Assembly: GCF_000244955.1 (NCBI RefSeq)
Contig: NZ_CM001439.1
Span: forward strand, 248,001-312,000
Direction of reading: 5' to 3'
Length of the DNA: 64,000 nt
Source: Saccharomonospora marina XMU15
Lineage (GTDB): Bacteria; Actinomycetota; Actinomycetes; Mycobacteriales; Pseudonocardiaceae
Part shown: positions 34,356 through 42,396 of the stretch, in pieces
Layout of the letters: each line of letters opens with the position of its first letter
Numbering within the stretch: the stretch's first letter is position 1
Made by a program: the position numbers and the translations under genes
The notes under the pieces: model-generated
What the model saw: only the letters and a program-made list of their open reading frames with translations
Databases searched by the model: none
Told to the model about the DNA's origin: nothing

Positions 34356-34378
34356 ACCTTCTTGGCCGGAAGCCACCC

Positions 34379-34390
34379 GCGGGCGCCCGC
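34379..34390. terminator. Perfect 12-bp GC palindrome after the giant gene
   Basis: GCGGGCGCCCGC lies 24 bases after the giant gene's stop codon. It could fold as a hairpin that helps end transcription, but there is no T-run, so the role is uncertain. Confidence 0.3.
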
Positions 34391-34396
34391 GATGCG

Positions 34397-34402
34397 TAGG
34401 CT
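34397..34402 (+). promoter_or_regulatory. Candidate -10 box (TAGGCT) for the first SseB-like gene
   Basis: TAGGCT fits the actinomycete TAnnnT -10 pattern and leaves a leader of about 34 bases to the GTG at 34443, with GGAGGAAGGGAG in between. No good -35 is seen. Confidence 0.45.
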
Positions 34403-34442
34403 GGCACGGACGTGACCGCGAACGGAGGAAGGGAGCTGCCGC

Positions 34443-35345
34443 GTGGACTCCGAATGGCGGCCCGACACCGAGGCCGAGCGGGAGATGGCGGCCGCACTGG
34501 AAGCGGGCGACGGCAGGAAGTACGCCGAGCTGCTCATGTCGGTTCCGCTGTACCTGCCGACGCTGGCCGACGGCAGCGCGGCAGGCTGGCCGGACGGGTT
34601 GCCGGAGATGACCGGCGACCAGGTGCTCGCCTTTACCTCACCGGTCACGCTGTTCCACACGCTCGCCGGTCACGCGCGCGGCTACGAGGAACTCACCTTC
34701 GACGAGTTGCGGCAGCGCCTGCCGGACCCGGACACCCAGTTGATGGTCAACGCGGGATCGCCGATCGGGGTGTTCCTCACCCTGGGGCAGGTCGTCGCTC
34801 TCGCTGAGGGCACCGAAAGCCTGGTGCCGATCGACGACGTGCAGGACGCCGTCGTCGACGAGATGATGATCGAGCTGCGGCGCAGGTGCCTCGACGAACT
34901 CGGTGGGGACGAGGCGACGGCGGCCGCGGCGCTGACGGAGGTGGCTCCCAACGAGCTGGAACGCAAGCTGGAGAACGCCGTCGAGCATACCGACTTCGAC
35001 GAATTCCTGCTGGCCCTGCTGAGTGCCGAGGTAGTGGTACCCACCACCGCCGCGGTGTCCGATCCCGGACGGATTCACGACCGTGGCTTTCCGTGGCGAA
35101 TCGTGGGCGAGGACGAAATGCCGCTGATCCCGGTGTTCAGTTCGGCCGGGGTGCTCGACCACGTCGTTCCCGGAGGCCCGCACCGGGTCCAGGTGCCGTT
35201 CCTGGACGTGGTGGCGGCATGGCCGAGCAAGCAACACGTGCTGTGCTTCAACCCCGGCACGACCACCGAACTGATGTTGCCACCCGGCGGCGTGCCGGAA
35301 CTGGCGGCTGCTGTCGCCGAGGCCGACGCCGACGAGCCACTCTGA
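34443..35345 (+). CDS. SseB-like protein 1
   Basis: 300 residues. The GTG start is chosen because GGAGGAAGGGAG lies just upstream. There are two SseB-type halves. The first (about residues 25-115) has LLMSVPLYLPTL, a VLAFTSPVTLFHTL strand-helix and a MVNAGSPIGVFL strand. The second (about 205-290) has LIPVFSSAGVLDHV, PFLDVVAAW and VLCFNPGTTTELML. The SseB N-terminal fold is named after a Salmonella type III protein but is widespread in actinomycetes as a soluble protein of unknown role. A second paralogue lies on the other side of the ATPase gene. The stop is 26 bases from the ATPase gene's stop, so the two converge. A chaperone-like or immunity role for the giant protein is possible (inference). 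Confidence 0.8.
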   Translation: MDSEWRPDTEAEREMAAALEAGDGRKYAELLMSVPLYLPTLADGSAAGWPDGLPEMTGDQVLAFTSPVTLFHTLAGHARGYEELTFDELRQRLPDPDTQLMVNAGSPIGVFLTLGQVVALAEGTESLVPIDDVQDAVVDEMMIELRRRCLDELGGDEATAAAALTEVAPNELERKLENAVEHTDFDEFLLALLSAEVVVPTTAAVSDPGRIHDRGFPWRIVGEDEMPLIPVFSSAGVLDHVVPGGPHRVQVPFLDVVAAWPSKQHVLCFNPGTTTELMLPPGGVPELAAAVAEADADEPL

Positions 35346-35371
35346 CCGGCGCGGCGGCGTGGTGGCCGCCG

Positions 35372-37054
35372 CTACCCGTTGTCGCCGATGGAGGCGAGCA
35401 GGTCGTCAAGCGTGAGCGTGGTGAGGTCGTCGCGGGTGGGCCGCCGCCCCAGCGAGCGCAGCCGCGTCGACTGCGACTTGCGCATCCGCTCCAGCAGCTT
35501 TCGGGCCTCACGCGCGTTGCCGAAGTTCTCGTCGCGTTCGAGCTGCGAGAACCATTCGAGCAAGGCGATTTCCACATTTTCGTCGAGTTGGTAGTCGGCG
35601 TTCTTCGCCAGGTGCACGGCGATGCGCACCAGCTGCTCCGGGGAGTAGTTCTCGAACTCCAGTGTCTTACCGAACCTGGAGGCAAGGCCGGGGTTGGCGT
35701 CGAGGAAGGTGCGCATCTCACCGGTGTAGCCCGCGACGATGACGGCGACCTCGTTGCGGTGATCCTCCATCAGCTTCACCAGCGTGTCGATGGCTTCCTG
35801 GCCGAAGTCGGCACCCCCGCCGCTGGAGCGGGACAGCGTGTAGGCCTCGTCGATGAACAGCACACCGCCACGGGCCTCGTCGAACGCCGACGCAGCCTTC
35901 TCGGCGGTGTGGCCGATGTACTGGCCGACGAGGTCACGGCGGGAGACTTCCTTGAACTTGCCGTGCGGCAGGATGCCGAGCGCCTTCAACAACTGGCCGT
36001 AGATTCGCGCGACGGTCGTCTTGCCGGTGCCCGGCGCGCCCGCGAACACCAGGTGGTTGCTGACAGTGCCGACGGAAAGCCCCTCGCTGCGTCGCCACTC
36101 GTTGACCTGGATCTCATCGATGAGTCCCCGTACTTCCGCCTTGACGCCGGCCAGGCCGATCATGGCGTCGAGCTCGCCGAGCAGCTTGTCGACCTGCTCC
36201 AGGTCCTTCTCCCTGTCCGTTTCGGCGGTGACGCCGACGGGCGGCCTGCCGCGGTCGGCCGTTCCTTCTCGGACCTCGGTCCTCGCGCCGTCGTCCAGCC
36301 GTATCCCCGGTGCCGCCGTGTTCTCGATCCGGCAGTTGTCGATGACCCCGCCGCAGCCCTTGCCCACCGCGATGCCGACGCCCTGCGTGTCGTGGATCCA
36401 CGACGACGTGATGGACGGGGAGGTCTGGTCCGCCACCGCGATCCCCGCGTCGGCGGTCTGCGAGATCTCGCAGCGTTCGATGGCGGAGTCACCGGCCTGG
36501 TACAGGTACACGCCGCGGAAACCGCAGCCGACGATGGTGCAGTGGTTCAGCGTCGCGCGCGTGCCGAGCCGCAGGATCACGGCGTCGTCGACGATGTCAC
36601 GGATCTCGCAACGTTCCACGACGCCGTCGGACTCCTCGAGTATCAGCCCGTACTGCCCGCCGGTGATCCTGGTGTTGCTGAGTTTGGCGTCGGCGCCGCC
36701 GGTGATGGACACCGCGGCCGCGTATCCGGCGGAGACGACACAGTCGGCCACCTTCAGCTGTCCGCCGAGGACCCGCAGCGCCGAGTTCTCCTCCGAGCGC
36801 AGGTTGAGCCCGATGAGTTGGAGCTTCGCGCCGACGGCCGACACCGCGGGTTGCTCGGGCAGCGCCGAATTGATCGTCACGGCGCCGGAATCCTGAGCCC
36901 GCAGCACGATGTCGGCATGCTGGATGGTGAGCGTCTCGATGTAGTCCCCGGCCGCGATCGAGATGACCGTTCCGGTTGTCGCCGCGTCGAGGGCATCCCG
37001 GATCGTCGGGAACGAACCACGCTGCTGCGGCGATACATGAAGGGTGCGTGCCAT
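35372..37054 (-). CDS. Beta-helix / EccA-like AAA+ ATPase fusion
   Basis: 560 residues from ATG at 37054, chosen because the next in-frame start is far upstream inside the neighbouring gene. Residues 1-260 form a right-handed parallel beta-helix: an opening resembling surface-repeat proteins (SFPTIRDALDAA), then repeated turns such as GVVERCEIRD and ATLNHCTIVG. A charged linker is followed by an AAA+ domain of the CbbX/SpoVK/EccA type: Walker A GAPGTGKTT (339-347), Walker B VLFIDEA (398-404), and NPGLASRF with Arg460 as the likely Arg finger. EccA proteins assist substrate handling in type VII secretion. The beta-helix replaces their usual TPR-rich N-terminus. It is cytoplasmic and sits between two SseB-like genes, divergent from the second with 66 bases between start codons. 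A role in assembly or export of the giant protein is inferred. Confidence 0.85.
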   Translation of the reverse strand: MARTLHVSPQQRGSFPTIRDALDAATTGTVISIAAGDYIETLTIQHADIVLRAQDSGAVTINSALPEQPAVSAVGAKLQLIGLNLRSEENSALRVLGGQLKVADCVVSAGYAAAVSITGGADAKLSNTRITGGQYGLILEESDGVVERCEIRDIVDDAVILRLGTRATLNHCTIVGCGFRGVYLYQAGDSAIERCEISQTADAGIAVADQTSPSITSSWIHDTQGVGIAVGKGCGGVIDNCRIENTAAPGIRLDDGARTEVREGTADRGRPPVGVTAETDREKDLEQVDKLLGELDAMIGLAGVKAEVRGLIDEIQVNEWRRSEGLSVGTVSNHLVFAGAPGTGKTTVARIYGQLLKALGILPHGKFKEVSRRDLVGQYIGHTAEKAASAFDEARGGVLFIDEAYTLSRSSGGGADFGQEAIDTLVKLMEDHRNEVAVIVAGYTGEMRTFLDANPGLASRFGKTLEFENYSPEQLVRIAVHLAKNADYQLDENVEIALLEWFSQLERDENFGNAREARKLLERMRKSQSTRLRSLGRRPTRDDLTTLTLDDLLASIGDNG

Positions 37055-37120
37055 GGCTCCGGTTCGAGGCTGGGGGACTAGGGTCTGCGCAGCAAAACTA
37101 CCGCAGAACGGGGGCAATGC
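37055..37120. promoter_or_regulatory. Divergent promoter region between ATPase fusion and second SseB-like gene
   Basis: Only 66 bases separate the two start codons. TAGGGT at 37079-37084 (+ strand) and TAGTTT at 37100-37095 (- strand) both fit TAnnnT -10 boxes, so the two promoters would overlap and could be co-controlled. No clear -35 on either strand. Confidence 0.45.
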
Positions 37121-38044
37121 GTGCGATCCGGATGGCAGCCCGCTGATCAACGTGAGGCCGACATGGTGGCGGCGGCACGGGACGGGCAGGGGCAGCGCTA
37201 CGCGGAACTGGTGTTGTCCGGCCCGCTGTACCTGCCGAAACTGCCCGATCGCGACAGTGACGAGTGGTGGGACCTGGTGCGGGAGTTGACACTGCCCACC
37301 GAGAACGTGCTGGTCTTCACCTCGGTCGAGGCCATGTCGGCGGTGCTCGGCAGCTTCGTCCAGGGCTACCAGGAGACCGATTACGCCTCGCTCGTGCGGC
37401 GCTGGCCCAACCCGGGCTGGCTGCTCGCGCTCAATCCCGGACTTCCGATCGGATTGATCGCGCCACCAGCGGCGCTGTACGGCCTGGCCAACGGAGAGGT
37501 CGAGCTCACGCCGGTCGCGCAGGTGCAGGCCGACTACGAAGCGGGCGCGGAGGAAGCCGTACGGCACATCTGCCTGAGAGGGCTCGGCGCGCAGGACAAA
37601 CCCGCCTACGCGAAGCCGCCGGTGAACGAATTGGAGGAGGCGCTGGCCGAGGCCGTTTCCCAGCAGGACGGCGACGGTTTTCTCAACGCGTTGCTGGCAG
37701 CCGAGGTCGTCGTCGCGGTGAGTGAGCCGGTGACCGACCCGACCGGGCTGACCGAGTCCGACTTCCCCTTTCACAAAACAGGCGAGGATTTCCCGGTAAT
37801 CCCGGTGTTCAGCTCCACCGAAGTGCTGGACCACCTTGCGCCGAGCCTGCCACATCGGATGCGGTTGCCGTTTCTTGCGGTGCTCGCCAACTGGCCGGAC
37901 GAAACGCACGTGCTGTGCTTCAACCCCGGAACCGAGACCGAGGTCGTTCTCTTCGGCGACACCGTTCTCGAGTTGGTCGCGGAGGTGGCCGACTCGCTGT
38001 CCGGAGGTGGAGAAGGTATCGGCCCCGCCGGGGGCCGACTCTGA
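37121..38044 (+). CDS. SseB-like protein 2
   Basis: 307 residues. GTG start at 37121 with an AGAACGGGGG stretch upstream. It is a paralogue of the protein at 34443: residues 20-110 contain GQRYAELVLSGPLYLPKLP, NVLVFTSVEAMSAVL and WLLALNPGLPIGLI. Residues 215-290 contain IPVFSSTEVLDHL, PFLAVLANW and VLCFNPGTETEVVLF. It is read divergently from the AAA+ fusion. The pair probably arose by duplication around the ATPase gene or by its insertion between them. No signal peptide or membrane segment. Function unknown. The genomic link to the giant toxin and EccA-like ATPase suggests a partner protein. Confidence 0.8.
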   Translation: MRSGWQPADQREADMVAAARDGQGQRYAELVLSGPLYLPKLPDRDSDEWWDLVRELTLPTENVLVFTSVEAMSAVLGSFVQGYQETDYASLVRRWPNPGWLLALNPGLPIGLIAPPAALYGLANGEVELTPVAQVQADYEAGAEEAVRHICLRGLGAQDKPAYAKPPVNELEEALAEAVSQQDGDGFLNALLAAEVVVAVSEPVTDPTGLTESDFPFHKTGEDFPVIPVFSSTEVLDHLAPSLPHRMRLPFLAVLANWPDETHVLCFNPGTETEVVLFGDTVLELVAEVADSLSGGGEGIGPAGGRL

Positions 38045-38217
38045 GTCACGCCGGATGGGCTTCAAAAGCGTCGTACTGGGCCGTTAGTGTGAACCACGTC
38101 AAAAACCTGGGGAACCCACGAGACATGGCGAACCTCCAAACAGGTGGGCAGCCATGTTGGCCTACGAAGCACGGTGGTGCGGTTTTCCTGAGTTGCTTTA
38201 GCGATTGAGGTGGTCTT
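38045..38217 (+). promoter_or_regulatory. Leader/promoter region of the SARP regulator gene
   Basis: This 173-base gap has a candidate -10 TAGTGT at 38085-38090, which would give a leader of roughly 120 bases. GAGGTGG just before GTG 38218 is the likely ribosome-binding site. It includes an A-rich segment (gtcaaaaacc) and no other gene. Confidence 0.35.
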
Positions 38218-41200
38218 GTGGGCACACGGGGGCGACTGGGGGAGCTGATCCGGAGCTTTCGCAGGCGAGCGGGCTTGACCCAACAGGAGGTCGCCGATCT
38301 CGCCGGGCTCAGCGTGGCGGGGTTGCGTGATGTCGAGCAGGGACGGGTCACCAGGCCCCGCGCGTCGACCGTGCGCAGACTCGCCGACGTCCTGGGGCTG
38401 ACGCTGGAGGAACTGGACACCCTGCTGCGCCGATCCAGCTCGGCGGTAGACGACGAGGACCTGCGGTTCGAAATCCTGGGACCGCTTCGCGTGGTGGTCG
38501 ACGGCGCGGTGGTCGATCCGGGTTCGGAGAAGCAGCGCATACTCACCGGGCTGCTCGCGCTGTCGCCGAACACTCCGGTCGGGCGGGATTCGCTGGTCGA
38601 GGCGTTGTGGGGGGATTCGGCGGGCGCGGGGGCGGTCGACTCCCTGCAGTCGCGGATCTCCCGGCTGCGCAGGCGGCTGCGGCTTTCCGACACCGAAGGT
38701 GACGGCGTACTCGTCGCGACCAGAGGTGGCTACCAGCTCTCGGTGGCCGAGAGCCAGCACGACCTGCTGGCGTTCCAGCGGTTGGTCGAGCGCGCCCGCT
38801 CGGCGCGCGACGCGGGAGAGTTGGCCGAGGCGGCCAAGTTCTACGCGAGCGCGATGGCGTTGTGGCGGGGTGCTCCGCTGGAGGGTCTCGGGGCTCTGCA
38901 GTCACATCCGGTCGTGGTGGGGCTCGCTCGGGAATGCCCGATGGTGGCCGTGGAGTACGCCGACGTCGCCTACCAACTCGGCCACTACCAGGAACTGCTC
39001 CCGTTGCTGCAACGGATCGCAGAGGTCGAACCACTGCACGAGACGGTGCACGCCGCTTTGATGATCGCGCTGGCGGGCAGCGGCCAGCAGGCCGCCGCGC
39101 TGAACGTGTTCGACACCCTGCGCAAGCGGCTGGCGAACGAACTGGGTGCCGATCCCGGGCACGAGCTGGTGTCGGCCTACCAGCGGGTGCTGCGGCAGGA
39201 GGTGGCGCAGCCGGAGTTCTCGCCGGTCACCGCGCACCGCCAGCTACCACCGGACATCGCGGACTTCAGCGGTCGCGCGGCCGAACTCAAGCAACTCAGG
39301 GAAACACTTCCGCAAGCAGGTGGCGGCACCGCGGTTGCGATCAGCCTGATCGAGGGCATGGCTGGAGTCGGCAAGACTCGGCTGGCCGTGCGGCTGGCAC
39401 ACCAACTGCTGGCCGAAGGGCGCTACACCGAGCAGCAGCTCTATGTGGACCTTCGCGGCCATTCCGACCAGCCACCTGCCGACCCGAGCGCGGTCTTGGC
39501 CTCGTTCCTGCGATTGCTGGGCGTACCGGGAGACCAGATACCGCCGAACATGGAAGAGCGGTCCATCCTGTACCGGGACCGCCTCTACGGCAAGCAGGCG
39601 CTCGTGTTGCTCGACAACGCGGCGGGAGAGGACCAGGTGCTTCCGCTGCTTCCCGCGGGCCCCACCAATCTGGTGTTGATCACCAGCAGGCGGGCGCTCG
39701 CGCTCGACGGGGCACGTTCGTTGCCGCTGGACGTGTTCCGTCCCGACGAGGCGACGCAACTCCTCGAGCGTGTGGTGGGGCGTGGCCGGGTGCACGCCGA
39801 ACGCGCCGCCGCGGAGCGGGTCGTGGAGCTGTGCGGCCGACTTCCGCTCGCGGTCGCGCTCGCGGGCAGGCGGTTGCAGTCGCGGCCGGTGTGGGGGTTC
39901 AACGAGCTGCTGTCGCGGCTGGGGCAAAGCTGTGACCGGGTCGGCGAGCTGGCGGTGGGCACGAGAAGGCTGCAGGCGGTTTTCGACCTGTCCTACGACG
40001 CGCTCGATCAGGCCGAGCGGCGGACCTTCCACCTGCTCGGCCTCCATCCCGGAGACACTTTCACCGTCGACGCCGCGGTGGCGCTCACCGGGCTCACCCC
40101 GCTGCGGGCGCGCAGGCTGCTCGACCGGCTCGCCGACGAGCACCTGGTCGACATCGTCAACGGCGACACCTACCGGCTGCACGACCTGCTCGCCGCGTAC
40201 GCCCGCAATGTCGCCGAGCGGGAGGAGAGCGAGGAGTCACGCAGGGCGGCGATCGGGCGACTGCTGGACTTCTACCTGCACACGGCGGCGCAGGCCGCTC
40301 AGCGGCTGCAGGCCAATCCGGTGGAGCTCGATCTGGCAGGTAGCGCGCCGGCCTACCTGCCACGGTTGGCCAGCAAGGAGGAGGCCAAGCACTGGCTGGA
40401 CAGCGAACGGCCCAACCTCATCGACGCGGTGACGCTGGCGGCCGAACACGGCTGGCCCGGCCACGCCTGGCAGCTGACCAGGTCGCTGCGGGAGTACCTG
40501 CACCTCTACGGCTACGGGCACGACCAGGACTGGGTGCGGGTCCACGAGGCGGCACTCGCGGCGGCCGTCGCCGCGGGCGACGAGGTCGGCGAGGCGCTGA
40601 CCAGAACCGATCTCGCCGCCGCTTACCTGAACCACGGGCGCGGCGAAGACGCCCGGCGACACCTGCTGCACGCCCTGCGGTTCCACCGCGAGGTCGGCGA
40701 CCGCAAACTCGAGTGCTCCACCCTCAACTCGCTGGGTCGGCTCTGCTACCGGTTCGGCGACTTCCGCGAGGCGGCGCGGTACCTGCAACAGGCCGCCTCG
40801 CTGTGCCTTGGACGCGACAGTTACCTGGAACAGACCACGCGGGCCTACCTCGGCATGGTCTCGCTGGTGTTCGGTGACACCGATGAGGCGCTCGAGCACT
40901 ACGCGCACAGCCTGAGGCTGGCTCGAAGGCTCGGCAACACCGACGGCGAAACCCACATGCTCGCCGAGATCGGCTGGGTCGAGTGGCGGCTGGGCAGGCG
41001 AGCCGACGCCACCGCCCATTTCGACAAGGCGCTGGCCGTGGCCACCAGCAACGGGCTGTCCCCGAGGGAGGCTCACGTGCGTCATCGGCTCGCCGACGTG
41101 CTGCGCAGTCAGGGTTGCCTCGTGGAAGCGCTCGACAACCTCACCGAAGCGCTGCGAATCGTGCGCGCGGTCGGTGGGGACACCTCGGAGAGCGACGTGC

Positions 41201-41472
41201 TCATCGACCTCGGTGCCACCTACCGGGAGATCGGCAACATGCCTACGGCGTACACGTTGCTCGACGAGGCCATCCGCTCGGCGATCAAGCGTAAGGAGCG
41301 CTACCAGGAAGCCAGGGGACTCAACGAACTCGCCGAGCTGCACCGGTGCACCTCGCGTGCCGAGCTCGCTCGGGACAACTGGCGACGAGCGCACGCGCTG
41401 TTCGCCGAACTGGGCACACCGCAGGCCCGGGAGCTGCAGGCGTTGACCTGTGACGTCGGTTCGGTCGCCTGA
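38218..41472 (+). CDS. HTH-SARP-NB-ARC-TPR transcriptional regulator (AfsR-like)
   Basis: 1,084 residues from GTG 38218. Residues 1-65 are an XRE-type helix-turn-helix (RRRAGLTQQEVADLAGLS). Residues about 80-330 are a SARP winged helix (LRFEILGPLRVVVDG) plus bacterial activator domain (LWRGAPLEGLG, RLANELGADPGHEL). An NB-ARC ATPase follows with P-loop GMAGVGKTRLA (about 380-390) and VLLDNA. TPR repeats fill about 770-1070. Such proteins switch on secondary-metabolism or other cluster genes in response to a nucleotide-dependent signal. The extra N-terminal HTH is a known but less common arrangement. It directly follows the giant-toxin cassette and converges with the SDR gene, so control of the cassette is possible but not shown. 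Confidence 0.88.
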   Translation: MGTRGRLGELIRSFRRRAGLTQQEVADLAGLSVAGLRDVEQGRVTRPRASTVRRLADVLGLTLEELDTLLRRSSSAVDDEDLRFEILGPLRVVVDGAVVDPGSEKQRILTGLLALSPNTPVGRDSLVEALWGDSAGAGAVDSLQSRISRLRRRLRLSDTEGDGVLVATRGGYQLSVAESQHDLLAFQRLVERARSARDAGELAEAAKFYASAMALWRGAPLEGLGALQSHPVVVGLARECPMVAVEYADVAYQLGHYQELLPLLQRIAEVEPLHETVHAALMIALAGSGQQAAALNVFDTLRKRLANELGADPGHELVSAYQRVLRQEVAQPEFSPVTAHRQLPPDIADFSGRAAELKQLRETLPQAGGGTAVAISLIEGMAGVGKTRLAVRLAHQLLAEGRYTEQQLYVDLRGHSDQPPADPSAVLASFLRLLGVPGDQIPPNMEERSILYRDRLYGKQALVLLDNAAGEDQVLPLLPAGPTNLVLITSRRALALDGARSLPLDVFRPDEATQLLERVVGRGRVHAERAAAERVVELCGRLPLAVALAGRRLQSRPVWGFNELLSRLGQSCDRVGELAVGTRRLQAVFDLSYDALDQAERRTFHLLGLHPGDTFTVDAAVALTGLTPLRARRLLDRLADEHLVDIVNGDTYRLHDLLAAYARNVAEREESEESRRAAIGRLLDFYLHTAAQAAQRLQANPVELDLAGSAPAYLPRLASKEEAKHWLDSERPNLIDAVTLAAEHGWPGHAWQLTRSLREYLHLYGYGHDQDWVRVHEAALAAAVAAGDEVGEALTRTDLAAAYLNHGRGEDARRHLLHALRFHREVGDRKLECSTLNSLGRLCYRFGDFREAARYLQQAASLCLGRDSYLEQTTRAYLGMVSLVFGDTDEALEHYAHSLRLARRLGNTDGETHMLAEIGWVEWRLGRRADATAHFDKALAVATSNGLSPREAHVRHRLADVLRSQGCLVEALDNLTEALRIVRAVGGDTSESDVLIDLGATYREIGNMPTAYTLLDEAIRSAIKRKERYQEARGLNELAELHRCTSRAELARDNWRRAHALFAELGTPQARELQALTCDVGSVA

Positions 41473-41503
41473 GCTCACCGGGCGTTGGGGTGGCTGCGCC
41501 GAG

Positions 41504-42262
41504 TCAGCGCGGGGACATCCGCAGTGCGCCGTCGAGCCGGATGACGTCGCCGTTGAGGTAGTCGTGCTCAACGATGTCGAGCGCCAGTTGCGCGAACTCG
41601 TCGGGGCGGCCGAGCCGTTTCGGGAACGGCACCCCTTCGGCGAGGCCCGCGCGGAACTCCTCGCTGACCGTGGCGAGCATCGGGGTGTCGATGATGCCCG
41701 GTGCGATGGTCATCACCCGGATTCCCGCTGACGCCAGGTCGCGGGCCGCGGGCACCGTCATACCCACCACCCCGCCCTTCGACGCGGAGTACGCGATCTG
41801 CCCGATCTGGCCCTCGAACGCGGCGACGGAAGCGGTGTTGATGATTACCCCGCGCTGATCGTCTCGCAGCGGCTCGGTCTGTGCGATGGCCTGTGCCGCC
41901 ACCGTCAGCACGTTGAAGGTGCCGACCAGGTTCACCTCGACGACCCTGCGGAACAGGTCGAGGTCGTGCGGCCCCTTCCTGGACAGGATGCGCGCGGACG
42001 GCCCGATGCCTGCGCAGTTGACGACGATGCGCAGCGGCACACCGCTGCTCGTCGCTCGGTCGACCGCGTCGCGTACCTGGTCCGGCTCGGTCACGTCCGT
42101 CCGGACGTAGGTGATGCCCTCCACCTCGGGCGCGGTTTCGATCGCGGCCGGTAGGTCGAGGGCGAACACCTGGGCGCCCCGCTTCGCGAGCGCGGCGGCG
42201 GTTGCGCCGCCGAGGCCGGAGGCGCCGCCGGTCACGATGGCTGCGGTGTCGGTGATCTGCAT
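41504..42262 (-). CDS. SDR family NAD(P)-dependent dehydrogenase
   Basis: 252 residues. ATG at 42262 follows an AAGGGAAG ribosome-binding stretch. Classical short-chain dehydrogenase: cofactor loop TGGASGLG (11-18), Asp36 at the end of strand 2 (NAD preference), NCAG (82-85), Asn111, Ser145, and catalytic YSASK (Tyr158, Lys162). The overall pattern, including RLGRPDEFAQL and the C-terminal VIRLDGALRM, is close to the type 2 3-hydroxyacyl-CoA dehydrogenase group. A role in fatty-acid or branched-chain acyl-CoA oxidation is likely. It is a single gene that converges with the regulator (31 bases between stops) and is divergent from the UDP-glucose dehydrogenase gene. Confidence 0.88.
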   Translation of the reverse strand: MQITDTAAIVTGGASGLGGATAAALAKRGAQVFALDLPAAIETAPEVEGITYVRTDVTEPDQVRDAVDRATSSGVPLRIVVNCAGIGPSARILSRKGPHDLDLFRRVVEVNLVGTFNVLTVAAQAIAQTEPLRDDQRGVIINTASVAAFEGQIGQIAYSASKGGVVGMTVPAARDLASAGIRVMTIAPGIIDTPMLATVSEEFRAGLAEGVPFPKRLGRPDEFAQLALDIVEHDYLNGDVIRLDGALRMSPR

Positions 42263-42300
42263 GTTCTTCCCTTCTCACTGCTGAGAACCACGACCAGGTT

Positions 42301-42310
42301 AACGCTCGTT
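42301..42310. promoter_or_regulatory. Candidate repressor operator upstream of the SDR gene
   Basis: AACGCTCGTT is an inverted repeat (AACG/CGTT, 2-base centre) 39 bases upstream of the SDR start. TetR-type regulators of acyl-CoA genes often bind such short palindromes. Not confirmed. Confidence 0.3.
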
Positions 42311-42396
42311 CGCGCGGGCGAAATGTCGACCAATGGCCGCTTCGCGGTGCCCCTGGTGTTCGCCCGCGGGTCAACTGCCGGTGTGACCGTCGAGGA

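Noticed and set aside
1-34355. Giant frame as a modular PKS or NRPS
   Set aside because: No ketosynthase Cys, acyltransferase GHSxG, adenylation or carrier DSL motifs were seen anywhere in the protein.
34443-38044. SseB proteins as type III secretion parts
   Set aside because: The name comes from a shared N-terminal fold. No type III genes are present, and the fold is common in actinomycetes.
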